Shown here piece by piece: positions 8,995 to 16,275 of a stretch of 64,000 nt of DNA. Location of the stretch: NCBI GenBank assembly GCA_015067945.1, contig SVLM01000005.1, positions 1 through 64,000 of the forward strand. Reading direction: 5' to 3'. Every line of letters starts with the position of its first letter. The stretch's first letter is position 1. The position numbers were made by a program, and so were the translations under genes. The notes below the pieces were generated by a model. That model saw nothing but the letters and a program-made list of their open reading frames with translations. It did no database searches and was not told the DNA's origin. This stretch comes from Oscillospiraceae bacterium. Its GTDB lineage: Bacteria > Bacillota > Clostridia > Oscillospirales > Oscillospiraceae.

Positions 8995-9030
8995 AAAACC
9001 GGCGTTCGGAACGCCGAACGCCGGTTGGTT
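8995..9030. terminator. Terminator shared by mgtE and the convergent lipoprotein gene
   Basis: A 12-bp perfect G+C-rich stem (8998-9009 with 9014-9025) with a 4-nt loop. It lies 10 nt after the mgtE stop and 13 nt past the end of the leftward small lipoprotein gene. Confidence 0.75.
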
Positions 9031-9038
9031 ATTTGATC

Positions 9039-9233
9039 TTACTGGCCCCGCAGCCAATCCAGGGTTTCCTTGCAGTCGTCGCAATAGGTGATTTCTGTTC
9101 CCAGAACATCTTCCTTGTGCATAATTCCGAATTTTTCCTCCCGGCAGAAGTCGCAGGTGTAGAAGCCAATGCAGCCGGTCAGCAGGGAAGTCAGTACTAC
9201 GATGATCAACAGAATACAAATGAGCTTTTTCAT
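9039..9233 (-). CDS. Small lipoprotein with two CxxC pairs
   Basis: 64 residues. A lipoprotein signal (MKKLICILLIIVV, lipobox LTGC with Cys21) is followed by only about 43 mature residues. These carry two cysteine pairs, TCDFC and YCDDC, which look like a single zinc or redox knuckle on the outer membrane face. It is convergent with mgtE and shares its terminator. I do not recognise the family and infer no function. Confidence 0.6.
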   Translation of the reverse strand: MKKLICILLIIVVLTSLLTGCIGFYTCDFCREEKFGIMHKEDVLGTEITYCDDCKETLDWLRGQ

Positions 9234-9376
9234 GTAAATTACCCCTTTTCGTGTTTTGCATTATTGTATCAGCGTTCCGCGACCGACACAATCAACCATT
9301 TGTAAGGTAGCATAAACGGTCGAATCTGTCAAGAAACAATCGTTTTTTGCGGAATGAATCATTTTTATACAGACCC

Positions 9377-9405
9377 TTGACAAGGGGAGTCTTTTGTGAT
9401 ATCAT
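9377..9405 (+). promoter_or_regulatory. SigA-type promoter with a roughly 120-nt leader
   Basis: TTGACA (9377-9382), a 17-nt spacer and TATCAT (9400-9405). The leader up to 9530 contains a small hairpin (AATTTC-CTACAGG-GAAATT, 9447-9465), a T-run at 9485-9490 and a second inverted repeat (TCCTG/CAGGA). It drives the 70-residue hypothetical gene at 9531. The gap 9234-9376 otherwise shows nothing I can name. Confidence 0.6.
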
Positions 9406-9530
9406 CGCCCCACAAACAGCAAACAGCTTATTCTGTAAAGGTTTAATTTCCTACAGGGAAATTATGCCCATTTGCAGGATAGGCTTTTTTTGTGCCTTCC
9501 TGTGAAAATTTCATATCAGGAGGGAATTGT

Positions 9531-9743
9531 ATGAATCATTATTCCGACCCCACTGCCAACAGAGCGTTGGGCAGCATCAACCGGGAGTTTTCCAGGCTGG
9601 AAAAGAAGGCGAAGCAAATTCGCCGCCGGCTGAAGGAGGGCAGAATGAGCCCCGAGGAGCTTGAAAAAGCACAAGCGCAATTCACGGGCATCTATCGCCA
9701 CGTTTTGACCCACGTCCTCAACAGCCCGGAGGACAACGAATAA
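9531..9743 (+). CDS. Small basic coiled-coil hypothetical protein
   Basis: 70 residues, start chosen at ATG 9531 because AGGAGGG lies 6 nt upstream; the frame continues upstream but without a ribosome site. The middle (REFSRLEKKAKQIRRRLKEG) is strongly charged and probably one helix. There is no membrane segment or metal motif. It has its own promoter and a strong terminator, so it is a single-gene unit. Unrecognised. Confidence 0.55.
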   Translation: MNHYSDPTANRALGSINREFSRLEKKAKQIRRRLKEGRMSPEELEKAQAQFTGIYRHVLTHVLNSPEDNE

Positions 9744-9779
9744 GCACCTCCGGTGCTGTCATCCTATCGCAGGGGCAGA

Positions 9780-9815
9780 AACAACCCCCTTCGGATTCCT
9801 CCGAAGGGGGTTGTT
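9780..9815. terminator. Strong bidirectional terminator
   Basis: A 16-bp perfect stem (9780-9795 with 9800-9815, loop TTCC), A-rich on the left and T-rich on the right, between two convergent genes. Confidence 0.85.
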
Positions 9816-9843
9816 AGCTATGTGGATGCTTTAGAAATTGCTA

Positions 9844-10446
9844 TCAGACAGAGGTGGTGGCGTTGGCAGCCTTGAGGCTCTGATATGCATTGGCATAAGT
9901 AGCATTCATGTAGGGTACAACCCAGATGGCAGCAATGCCAAGGGTAAGGCCGCACAGCATGGCCCAGCCGATGAAGGACAGACCCAGCACAAACAGATCC
10001 ATCTTGTAGCCGTTGGTCATGTACTTGGATGCAGTGATGCATTCCCGTGCAGACATGCCCTTGTTCTCAGCCAGGATGTACATGGACATGGAGTAAGAGA
10101 AGGACTTAACGATGCCGGGGATTACAAACAGCAGAGACCACAGGAAGGTATACAGACCGGTCAGGAAAGTGACCTTAAAGGCACTCCAGAAGTCGTCGAA
10201 ACCACAGAAGGAATCTCCCGCACTGGGCTTTTCGCCACCGATGACCATCAGGTAAACCCGCACCATGCTAAGTGCAAAAGCAGGAGTGACGACAACGGTT
10301 GCGATGATGGAACCCATGGGGATCAAGCCCAGGACAAAGTTGGCAATGGCAGATACTGCTCCGATGATCAAGGTAATCACAAACAAAATACCGATCTTAC
10401 CCTTGATTTGCTGTTTTGCGTTGGCTTTTAATTCTGCTCTATTCCT
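9844..10446 (-). CDS. DUF975-family membrane protein with a damaged start codon
   Basis: A membrane protein of the DUF975 family (about 200 residues) with hydrophobic segments at both ends and the C-terminal pattern YKMDLFVLGLSFIGW typical of the family. The conserved N-terminus (NRAELKANAKQQIKGKIGILF) is encoded, and an AAGGAG site lies at 10456-10461. The codon at the expected start (10444-10446) reads AGG, not ATG. There is no other ATG, GTG or TTG upstream before the in-frame stop. The first usable start is TTG at 10386, which would remove about 20 conserved residues. Either a point mutation or sequence error hit the start, or translation begins at TTG without a good ribosome site. Confidence 0.7.
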   Translation of the reverse strand, partial: RNRAELKANAKQQIKGKIGILFVITLIIGAVSAIANFVLGLIPMGSIIATVVVTPAFALSMVRVYLMVIGGEKPSAGDSFCGFDDFWSAFKVTFLTGLYTFLWSLLFVIPGIVKSFSYSMSMYILAENKGMSARECITASKYMTNGYKMDLFVLGLSFIGWAMLCGLTLGIAAIWVVPYMNATYANAYQSLKAANATTSV

Positions 10447-10540
10447 ATCTACGCTCTCCTTAATATTATTGGGAAAACCCGTGAATAAAATATCACATAT
10501 TTATCCAAAAATCAATAATATTTTTGTAATGCGAATTTCT

Positions 10541-10681
10541 GTCATTGCGAAGGAGCGAAGCGACTGTAGCAATCTCCTGATTGTTTCTCCTATCCGGGGG
10601 ATTGCCACGGCAGCGAAGCTGCCTCGCAATGACACCGCATTCGGAGGGGGATTGCCACGGCCCGTTGGGCCTCGCAATGAC
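10541..10681. repeat. GTCATTGCGA-type palindromic repeat (family A) plus a partial second copy
   Basis: Starts GTCATTGCGAAGGAGCGAAG and ends TCGCAATGAC at 10633; the ends are inverted copies. A half-unit follows to 10681, ending in the same CTCGCAATGAC. Shared inner blocks with the other copies are GGCAATCTCC-like and GATTGCCACGGC. It fills the gap between the DUF975 gene and the GntR gene. Confidence 0.8.
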
Positions 10682-10711
10682 ATGAGGTTTTAAGCATGAC
10701 AGAGAAAAGCA

Positions 10712-10748
10712 TTGACAAAACCTTCTAACTGTACTACAATAATAGTAC
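10712..10748 (+). promoter_or_regulatory. Promoter and overlapping GntR/YtrA-type operator
   Basis: TTGACA (10712-10717), 17 nt, TACAAT (10735-10740). An 18-nt perfect inverted repeat, GTACTA-N6-TAGTAC (10731-10748), covers the -10 box. It is well placed for autorepression by the GntR-type regulator encoded next. Confidence 0.75.
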
Positions 10749-10772
10749 ACTAATACAAAAAGGAGTGATGGA

Positions 10773-11141
10773 ATGGACTGGAAACTGGACAAATCCCGGC
10801 CCATCTGCCCCCAGCTTTGCGAGCTGATCTGCGTGGCCGTGGCAAACGGAACCATCGTTGCAGGGGAGAAATTGCTTTCAGTGCGGGAGATCGCACTGGC
10901 GGCGGGGGTCAATCCGAACACGGTGCAGAAATCCTTTGAGGAGCTGGAAAGACGGGGCGTGATCCATTCGGTGCGTGGCTCCGGCTGGTATGTCAACGAA
11001 AATACCAATGCCGCCGCGGTTGAGGTAAATTCCCTGCGGATGCAAAGGACCCGGGACTATCTGGCGGCTATGGCACAGCTGGGCTGTGACCCGGAGCAAA
11101 TCAACCAATATCTGAAGGAATGTCAGGGAGGAACACTATGA
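10773..11141 (+). CDS. GntR-family regulator, YtrA subfamily
   Basis: 122 residues: one N-terminal winged helix (ICPQLCELICVAVANGTI, then LLSVREIALAAGVNPNTVQK) and a short C-terminal tail without the large effector domain. This is the YtrA layout, and such regulators usually control a neighbouring ABC transporter. That holds here: the stop overlaps the start of the ATPase gene (ATGA), and a palindromic operator covers the promoter. The effector is unknown; in related systems it is often a cell-envelope antibiotic. Confidence 0.88.
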   Translation: MDWKLDKSRPICPQLCELICVAVANGTIVAGEKLLSVREIALAAGVNPNTVQKSFEELERRGVIHSVRGSGWYVNENTNAAAVEVNSLRMQRTRDYLAAMAQLGCDPEQINQYLKECQGGTL

Positions 11142-11836
11142 GTGAGCTTTTGAAAATTACGGGCCTGACGAAGCGGTACAGCAATGTGTTGGCTTTGGAC
11201 AATGTAGATCTGACCGTCGGGCCGGGCAAAATCATCGGTATTCTGGGCCCCAACGGATCGGGCAAAACCACGCTGATCAAGCTGATCAACGGTCTGCTGA
11301 CCCCCACCAAGGGCAGTATTCTGATCAACGGCAGTGCGCCCGGCGTGGAGACAAAGAAGGTGGTTTCCTATCTGCCGGATAACAATTTCCTGCCGTCCTG
11401 GATGACAGCAGAGCAGATTGTGGAGCTGTTTTCCGATTTCTATGCGGATTTCCGTCCGGAGCTTGCCTATAAAATGCTGGATCAGCTGGGTGTGCCCAAA
11501 AATATGCGGCTGAAGAATTTGTCCAAGGGCAACAAGGAAAAGGTCTGCCTGATTCTCGTTATGAGCAGAAATGCCCTGCTTTACGTACTGGATGAGCCCA
11601 TTGCGGCGGTTGATCCTGCTACGAGAGACTATGTCATCGCCACGATTATCAATAATTACAATCCCAATGCCACGGTGCTGATCTCTACCCACATCATTTC
11701 GGATATCGAGCCGGTACTGGACGAGGCGATCTTTATCAATAGAGGAAAGGTCGTGCTGCATAAGACGGTGGACGAGATCCGGCAGGAGAACGGCATGAGC
11801 GTTGACGGACTGTTCCGGGAGGTATTCAAATGGTAA
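11138..11836 (+). CDS. ABC transporter ATP-binding protein
   Basis: 232 residues from ATG 11138 (AGGGAGG upstream, 4-nt overlap with the GntR gene). Walker A is GPNGSGKTT, the signature region reads LSKGNKEK (degenerate for LSGGQ, as in YtrB/EcsA-like exporters), and Walker B with the D-loop is LLYVLDEPIAAVDP. The H-loop region is LISTHI. It pairs with the permease gene that overlaps its end by 7 nt. Probably an exporter or an immunity/stress ABC system. Confidence 0.9.
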   Translation: MSELLKITGLTKRYSNVLALDNVDLTVGPGKIIGILGPNGSGKTTLIKLINGLLTPTKGSILINGSAPGVETKKVVSYLPDNNFLPSWMTAEQIVELFSDFYADFRPELAYKMLDQLGVPKNMRLKNLSKGNKEKVCLILVMSRNALLYVLDEPIAAVDPATRDYVIATIINNYNPNATVLISTHIISDIEPVLDEAIFINRGKVVLHKTVDEIRQENGMSVDGLFREVFKW

Positions 11837-12642
11837 AGAAGCTTCTGAAACACGAATTTATCTACTACATCCGCAGCTTCGGTCTGTTTTTGCCCATTGT
11901 TCTGGTGATTGCCGTCATGGCAAGGGTGTTCCGGTGCTTTGATGACAGTAATGCCGTGAACAGAATTATGATCTATTCGTCTTCCATGATCCTGATCGTT
12001 GCCTGTGCGGCCTTGGTAATTCTTTCTGCGGTAATTGGCATCGTACGTTTTTATAAAAATATGTTTTCCGCAGAGGGCTATCTTACCTTTACCTTGCCGG
12101 TGACCAATGCCCAGCATATTTTCGTCAAACTGTTGATGTCCATCGTATTTGAGGCGGTTTGTCTGATGGTGGTTACCGCAGCCGGTGCGATTGCCCTTTC
12201 CGGTGATGCTTTGGCGGCTTTTTGGGACGGGTTGTGGCAAATGCTGCGTGGGATCGATGCACAGATCGGCACCGGCCATATGGTTGCACTGATCATCGAG
12301 TGGATCCTTTTGGCGGTGGCCTCTGTAGTGTCGGGTATGCTGCTGTTCTATGCCTGCATTACCGTGGGACAGACAGCGAAGAAGAACCGGATCATCAAGG
12401 CCATCGGAGCCTATTTTGTCTATTATATGATTACCCAGATTGCCGGAACGACATTTACCGTGTCCATAATGATGCTGGAGCTGAACGATGCTCTGACCGA
12501 TATTCTGGAATGGATCGTCTACCACCCCATGGCTTCCATGCATATGTTCTTCTGTGGCACGATTTTGCTGTACACCGGTTTGTCGGCAGTGTTCTGGCTG
12601 ATCACCCAGCATATCATGACCAAGAAGCTGAATCTGGAATAA
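11830..12642 (+). CDS. ABC transporter permease
   Basis: 270 residues with about six hydrophobic segments (around 17-35, 53-75, 98-125, 152-185, 198-215 and 240-262) and no extracytoplasmic domain. It overlaps the ATPase gene by 7 nt and ends at a strong terminator, so the unit is regulator-ATPase-permease. The substrate cannot be read from the sequence. Confidence 0.8.
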   Translation: MVKKLLKHEFIYYIRSFGLFLPIVLVIAVMARVFRCFDDSNAVNRIMIYSSSMILIVACAALVILSAVIGIVRFYKNMFSAEGYLTFTLPVTNAQHIFVKLLMSIVFEAVCLMVVTAAGAIALSGDALAAFWDGLWQMLRGIDAQIGTGHMVALIIEWILLAVASVVSGMLLFYACITVGQTAKKNRIIKAIGAYFVYYMITQIAGTTFTVSIMMLELNDALTDILEWIVYHPMASMHMFFCGTILLYTGLSAVFWLITQHIMTKKLNLE

Positions 12643-12647
12643 ACAGC

Positions 12648-12684
12648 TGCACCCCTCGCTGATTGCGAGGGGTGCATAATATTT
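12648..12684 (+). terminator. Terminator of the GntR-ABC operon
   Basis: A 12-bp perfect stem (TGCACCCCTCGC with GCGAGGGGTGCA, 12648-12659/12665-12676), a 5-nt loop and a following T-rich run. It also faces the end of the leftward rqcH gene. Confidence 0.82.
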
Positions 12685-12690
12685 TACACG

Positions 12691-14442
12691 TTAGGGCTGC
12701 TTCTTTTCCGCGTTCAGAGGGTCTACCACGATATTGGGGTAGGGGTTGACGATGACGGTGCGGTAGGTGTGGTAGATCACCATACCCGGCTTGCCTGCCG
12801 GAGGCTTTTTCACCTGCTTCACCGGGGTCACGTCCACGGGGATATTCTGTCCCCCGGTGGCCTCAGCGTAGTAGGCAGCCAGCTGGGCTGCCTGGGTCAC
12901 CGTGTCGTCGGGAACGGGTTTTCCGCTGCAGGCAATGATCACATGGCTGCCGTGAACCTTTTGTGCATGGAGCCAAAGGTCGTCCTTTCGAGCCATTTTG
13001 AAGGTCAATTCATCATTTTGCCGGTTGTTTCTGCCCACATAGATGGGCACGCCGTCGGTGGATTCAAACCGCATGGGCGGCAGCTTGGATTGCTTCATCC
13101 GCTTTTTGCCGGCGTCGGCCTTTACATAGCCACCCTGCTGCAATTCCTGACGGATTTCCTCCAACTCCTGCTCGCTGGCGGCCCGGTTCAGCTCGTCCAG
13201 AACGCTGAGCAGGTAGGTAAGCTCGATTTCGCCCAGCTCCAGCTGACGGGTCAGCTCCTTTTCGGCATTTTTCATCCGGGTGTAGTCCTTGTAGAATTTT
13301 GCCGCATTCTGTTGTGGGGAGAGGGTATTGGAAAGGGGAATCTGGATGAGCTTCATTTCCTCGTCGTAGAAATCTTCCGCCTCCAGAAGGGTCTGACCCC
13401 GTTGAATCCGGTGGATGTTGGCGGTGACGATGTCACCCAACTGCCGCAGCCGCTCCCGGTCGAAGGTTTCCTGCAGCTCCTTCTCCTGAATCGCCATTTT
13501 CCGGCGAAGCCGGGTGCATAAATTCTGGACGGTTTTCCGCAGGCCCTGACCCTTTTGCCGCAGGGCATCCTTCCGGTCCCGAAGGGTATAGAAGGCATCC
13601 AGCAGTGCCGAGAAGCTTTCAGCCGATTCGCAATGGCCGTACTGCCGGATGGGGCAGAAGGCAAATTGCTTGGGGGTGCCGTCGGCCTGGGCATAATACC
13701 AAGGGGCGGGACGGGTCATATTTTCCCGGAAGAAAAGCCGTAGCTTTTGTCCCCAAATAACCGGATCCGCCCCGGTAAGCCGGGCATCGCAATCTCCGGC
13801 GGCGAAGAGGGCGGCCTCCCGGCAGATCAGGGGAGAGAGTCCTCCCAGCGTGTCCATCAGCCGGTCGGCCAAAATATCCGCCCCGGGGGCAGTTAAAAGG
13901 TTTACATAATCCTCCTCAGAAAGGCACAGTGGGTCGGCCTTCGCCACCGGCTCGGGCAGCTGGTAGTTCAGTCCGGGCAGGGCAGAACGTTTTGCACTTT
14001 CGTCCAGCCCGATTCGCCGCAGGCAATCGATGATCCGTCCCTCCGGACTCAGCAGATACAGATTGCAGGTCCGGCCCATCAGCTCCGCAACCAGCTTTTT
14101 GCGTACCATATCGCCCATTTCGTCTATGCAGTCGAATGTAAAGATGGCACAACGCTCCATAGGCAGCTGATGAATATCTACGAGCCGGCCGCCGGAAAGA
14201 TGCTTACGCAGCAGCATACAGAACATGGGCGGCTCCGGAGGATTTTCCGGGGATGCGAAAGTCAGGTGCAGCCGGGGAGCGGTGGGATTGGCGGCAAAAA
14301 GCAGCTTTGTCCGGCCTTCCCGGTGCTTCAGGTGCAGCAGCACCGTGTCCCGGCTGGGTTGGTGGATTTTCTCCACACGGATATCCTGCAGAGTGCGGAT
14401 CTCCTCCAGCACGCAGGTCATATAAAATGCGTCAAATGCCAT
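12691..14442 (-). CDS. rqcH: Rqc2 homologue RqcH (NFACT protein)
   Basis: 583 residues. Binds stalled 50S-peptidyl-tRNA complexes and directs C-terminal alanine tailing in ribosome quality control. Order: NFACT-N (1-200, with KKLVAELMGRTCNLYLL), helix-hairpin-helix, long coiled coil (about 285-430) and the C-terminal NFACT-R domain (about 455-560, with YVGRNNRQNDELTFKMA and DDLWLHAQKVHGSHVII). The Asp-Arg pair needed for tailing (Asp97-Arg98 in B. subtilis) aligns with Glu96-Arg97 (in LPMERCAIF), a conservative change. Older annotations call this a fibronectin-binding protein. GGAGG precedes the ATG by 6 nt. Confidence 0.92.
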   Translation of the reverse strand: MAFDAFYMTCVLEEIRTLQDIRVEKIHQPSRDTVLLHLKHREGRTKLLFAANPTAPRLHLTFASPENPPEPPMFCMLLRKHLSGGRLVDIHQLPMERCAIFTFDCIDEMGDMVRKKLVAELMGRTCNLYLLSPEGRIIDCLRRIGLDESAKRSALPGLNYQLPEPVAKADPLCLSEEDYVNLLTAPGADILADRLMDTLGGLSPLICREAALFAAGDCDARLTGADPVIWGQKLRLFFRENMTRPAPWYYAQADGTPKQFAFCPIRQYGHCESAESFSALLDAFYTLRDRKDALRQKGQGLRKTVQNLCTRLRRKMAIQEKELQETFDRERLRQLGDIVTANIHRIQRGQTLLEAEDFYDEEMKLIQIPLSNTLSPQQNAAKFYKDYTRMKNAEKELTRQLELGEIELTYLLSVLDELNRAASEQELEEIRQELQQGGYVKADAGKKRMKQSKLPPMRFESTDGVPIYVGRNNRQNDELTFKMARKDDLWLHAQKVHGSHVIIACSGKPVPDDTVTQAAQLAAYYAEATGGQNIPVDVTPVKQVKKPPAGKPGMVIYHTYRTVIVNPYPNIVVDPLNAEKKQP

Positions 14443-14494
14443 AATGGCCTCCGTTTGTCAGTGGTATGGAGGAATACTTTCCTCAGTGTTTGTT

Positions 14495-14589
14495 GTCATT
14501 GCGAAGCCCAGAGGGCCGTGGCAATCCCCCGGAGTCGGAGAAAGACTTTGGAGGTTGCCACGCCAGTGTGAGCACTGGCTCGCAATGAC
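14495..14589. repeat. GTCATTGCGA-type palindromic repeat (family A)
   Basis: Starts GTCATTGCGA, ends CTCGCAATGAC, with CCGTGGCAATCCCC and GGTTGCCACG inside. It fills the gap between rqcH and mrnC. Confidence 0.8.
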
Positions 14590-14599
14590 AAAAAAGTGA

Positions 14600-15001
14600 T
14601 TACGCATCCACCATCAGGTGGAACAGTTCGTTGAGCCGGTCGGTGCAGCCCGCCAGATACAGTGCCCCGAACAGGGTTTCCAGTCCGGTAGCTTTGGAAT
14701 ACTCCTGAGGCGTGGCGGATTTTGGGGCGGCATGGGAGTGGGCGTTTTTGCCACGGCGGTAGTAGGCCGCTTCTTCCTCGGTCAAAACCGGGAGAATCTT
14801 TTCTACAAGCCTTGCCTGGGTAGGGGCTTTTACCAGCTCCACCGATTCCTTGTGCAGCCGCTTCACCGTCTGACCGCCCTTGGCACACAGATATGCCCGG
14901 CACAGAATTTCGTACACGCCGTCACCGATGTGGGCCAGACCCAAATTGGAGATGGCATCGATCTGCTGCTTATCCATATGCATCTGAAAGTAGTTTTCCA
15001 T
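14600..15001 (-). CDS. mrnC: Mini-ribonuclease III
   Basis: 133 residues. A dsRNA-specific RNase III-like domain without the dsRNA-binding domain; in B. subtilis it matures 23S rRNA ends. The motif LAHIGDGVYEILCR carries the catalytic Asp, and GLETLFGALYLAG is the second RNase III signature. Start taken at ATG 15001 (MENYFQMHM); the longer frame upstream reads through non-conserved sequence. It normally sits near cysS, which is not visible here. Confidence 0.9.
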   Translation of the reverse strand: MENYFQMHMDKQQIDAISNLGLAHIGDGVYEILCRAYLCAKGGQTVKRLHKESVELVKAPTQARLVEKILPVLTEEEAAYYRRGKNAHSHAAPKSATPQEYSKATGLETLFGALYLAGCTDRLNELFHLMVDA

Positions 15002-15096
15002 ACTTGCCGTCCTCGATTCCGGTGAGATATTTTCCTTACAATAACAGATTTTGATAAAAAAGTAAAGTGGGCCGGCAGCTTGCCGGCCCGTGTGCA

Positions 15097-15339
15097 TCAA
15101 TATTTCAGATACTTTCGCAATTTCGCCTCGGCACGGTGCAAGGTGCGGCAGACCGTGCTTTTGTGTACCTGACACTCCTGTGCGATCTGAGGCAGGGTTT
15201 TCAGCTGGAAATAGTAGGCGATAATCACTTGGCGTTGCCTGGGGGTCAACTCGTTGTCGATGACCTTTTGTACCCGCTTCATCTGCATCTTTGGAGGCAG
15301 CCGCAGACCAAGGTAACCCTCAAACTGTGTATTTATCAT
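15097..15339 (-). CDS. Small sigma-70 region 4-like HTH protein
   Basis: 80 residues starting MINTQFEGYL. The core, LTPRQRQVIIAYYFQ followed by LPQIAQECQVHKSTVCRTL, is a sigma region 4 type helix-turn-helix. There is no region 2, so it is not a complete sigma factor. Such proteins occur in Firmicutes phage-like and regulatory cassettes. It overlaps the upstream 94-residue gene by 20 nt and is the last of three small overlapping genes. Confidence 0.6.
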   Translation of the reverse strand: MINTQFEGYLGLRLPPKMQMKRVQKVIDNELTPRQRQVIIAYYFQLKTLPQIAQECQVHKSTVCRTLHRAEAKLRKYLKY

Positions 15340-15604
15340 TTCGGTAGTACCCCTTTTCGTAGTATCGTGCGGTGAGCTCAGCCAATTCATTCATTTGGGT
15401 CAGCATGGGCGTCAGCTCTGCGATCCGCCGCTTGATTCGCCAGATTTCCTCCGGGTCGTCGGTTTCCCGGAGCATTTGCCGCAGCTGCCGCAGGCGGTTT
15501 CGCAGCGGTACAGCGGCGGCCTCGTAGTCTTTGCTCATTTCAAGGAGCGTCATGGCTATCTTGTGCACATCGCAGGCAGTGTAGTCCCGGCCGGTAGAGC
15601 TCAC
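15320..15604 (-). CDS. Small coiled-coil hypothetical protein
   Basis: Up to 94 residues. The body (YEAAAVPLRNRLRQLRQMLRE, then WRIKRRIAELTPMLTQMNEL) is a charged helix-rich region, probably coiled coil. The start is uncertain: GTG at 15604 with a weak AGGAA, or an inner ATG about 20 codons later that lies over or just after the stop of the overlapping zinc-ribbon gene. Overlap with genes on both sides points to translational coupling. Function unknown. Confidence 0.55.
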   Translation of the reverse strand: MSSTGRDYTACDVHKIAMTLLEMSKDYEAAAVPLRNRLRQLRQMLRETDDPEEIWRIKRRIAELTPMLTQMNELAELTARYYEKGYYRNDKYTV

Positions 15605-15683
15605 CGCCGCATTCCTGGCAGAAGCCAGCCGGAACAGCAGCCTGCGGATCTATGTAGAGTGTAGGCTCGATCCTGAGATTCAT
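15540..15683 (-). CDS. 47-residue zinc-ribbon microprotein
   Basis: A short frame with a GAGAGG ribosome site 9 nt before ATG 15683. It begins MNLRIEPTLYIDPQ and contains two cysteine pairs, CQEC and CLRC, 14 residues apart, the pattern of a zinc ribbon. It overlaps the next gene by 65 nt in another frame. It is the first gene of a three-gene leftward cassette with the coiled-coil and sigma-like proteins, behind a TATAAT box and a palindrome. Unrecognised. Confidence 0.5.
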   Translation of the reverse strand: MNLRIEPTLYIDPQAAVPAGFCQECGGELYRPGLHCLRCAQDSHDAP

Positions 15684-15776
15684 GGGCATCATCCTCTCTT
15701 GTAAAATTGGGCAGTATATTTTGTCGATTTCTCTCTCGTTTCTCTCTGTTAATTTCCATCTATTTCCAGTTTTTAT

Positions 15777-15801
15777 ATTATACTACACACTTCGTGTATA
15801 G
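15777..15801 (-). promoter_or_regulatory. Promoter -10 and operator of the small zinc-ribbon cassette
   Basis: TATAAT lies at 15777-15782 (leftward), and directly upstream is an imperfect palindrome, CTACACAC-TTC-GTGTATAG (15783-15801), 7 of 8 positions paired. An operator between -10 and -35 is a typical repression site. The divergent XRE regulator 85 nt away is the obvious candidate binder. Confidence 0.5.
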
Positions 15802-15885
15802 TCCGTCGAAACGTGTAGACCCAAAATTCTCCCAAATCTGCCATGGCGTTGTGCTATACTTGTCCCATGGAAAGGAGCGATGAAG

Positions 15886-16227
15886 ATGCTTGGACCGAGA
15901 ATCGCCGCACTTCGCCGCAGTGCAGGCTTGAGTCAGGCGGAGCTGGCACGGGAGCTGCAGATCAGCCCCAGTGCCGTGGGAATGTATGAGCAGGGAAGGA
16001 GGGAGCCTTCCGGGGAATTGCTGGTGGCTATGGCCCGGCAGTTCGGTGTAACCACGGATTATCTGCTCACCGGCAAGGCTACCACGGAGCAGGAAGAAAC
16101 TGTGGCCCATCAGGCCCTGCTGGACACCCTTCGCACAGCGGATCAGCGGCTCCAGAAGCGGGATAAGCGTCCCTTTTCCCGGGAGGAATTGGCGGTGCTG
16201 ATGACCGCAATGCTGCTGGAGGCTTGA
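15886..16227 (+). CDS. XRE-family (Cro/C1-type) regulator
   Basis: 113 residues. The N-terminal HTH_3 domain has the standard pattern LRRSAGLSQAELARELQI, SPSAVGMYEQGRREPS and LLVAMARQFGVTTDYLL, followed by a charged C-terminal helix. I prefer ATG 15886 because the AAAGGAG site is 8 nt before it, whereas ATG 15880 is only 2 nt away. It is divergent from the zinc-ribbon cassette, and the operator-like palindrome lies between them. Confidence 0.85.
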   Translation: MLGPRIAALRRSAGLSQAELARELQISPSAVGMYEQGRREPSGELLVAMARQFGVTTDYLLTGKATTEQEETVAHQALLDTLRTADQRLQKRDKRPFSREELAVLMTAMLLEA

Positions 16228-16275
16228 CGGAAGCACTCCTTTTGGGGTATGATGTACCCAAAAGGAGGGTTTTTT

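Noticed and set aside
15097-16227. Prophage
   Set aside because: Small HTH and sigma-like genes suggest a phage-like control region, but no integrase, terminase, capsid or other phage gene is visible nearby.
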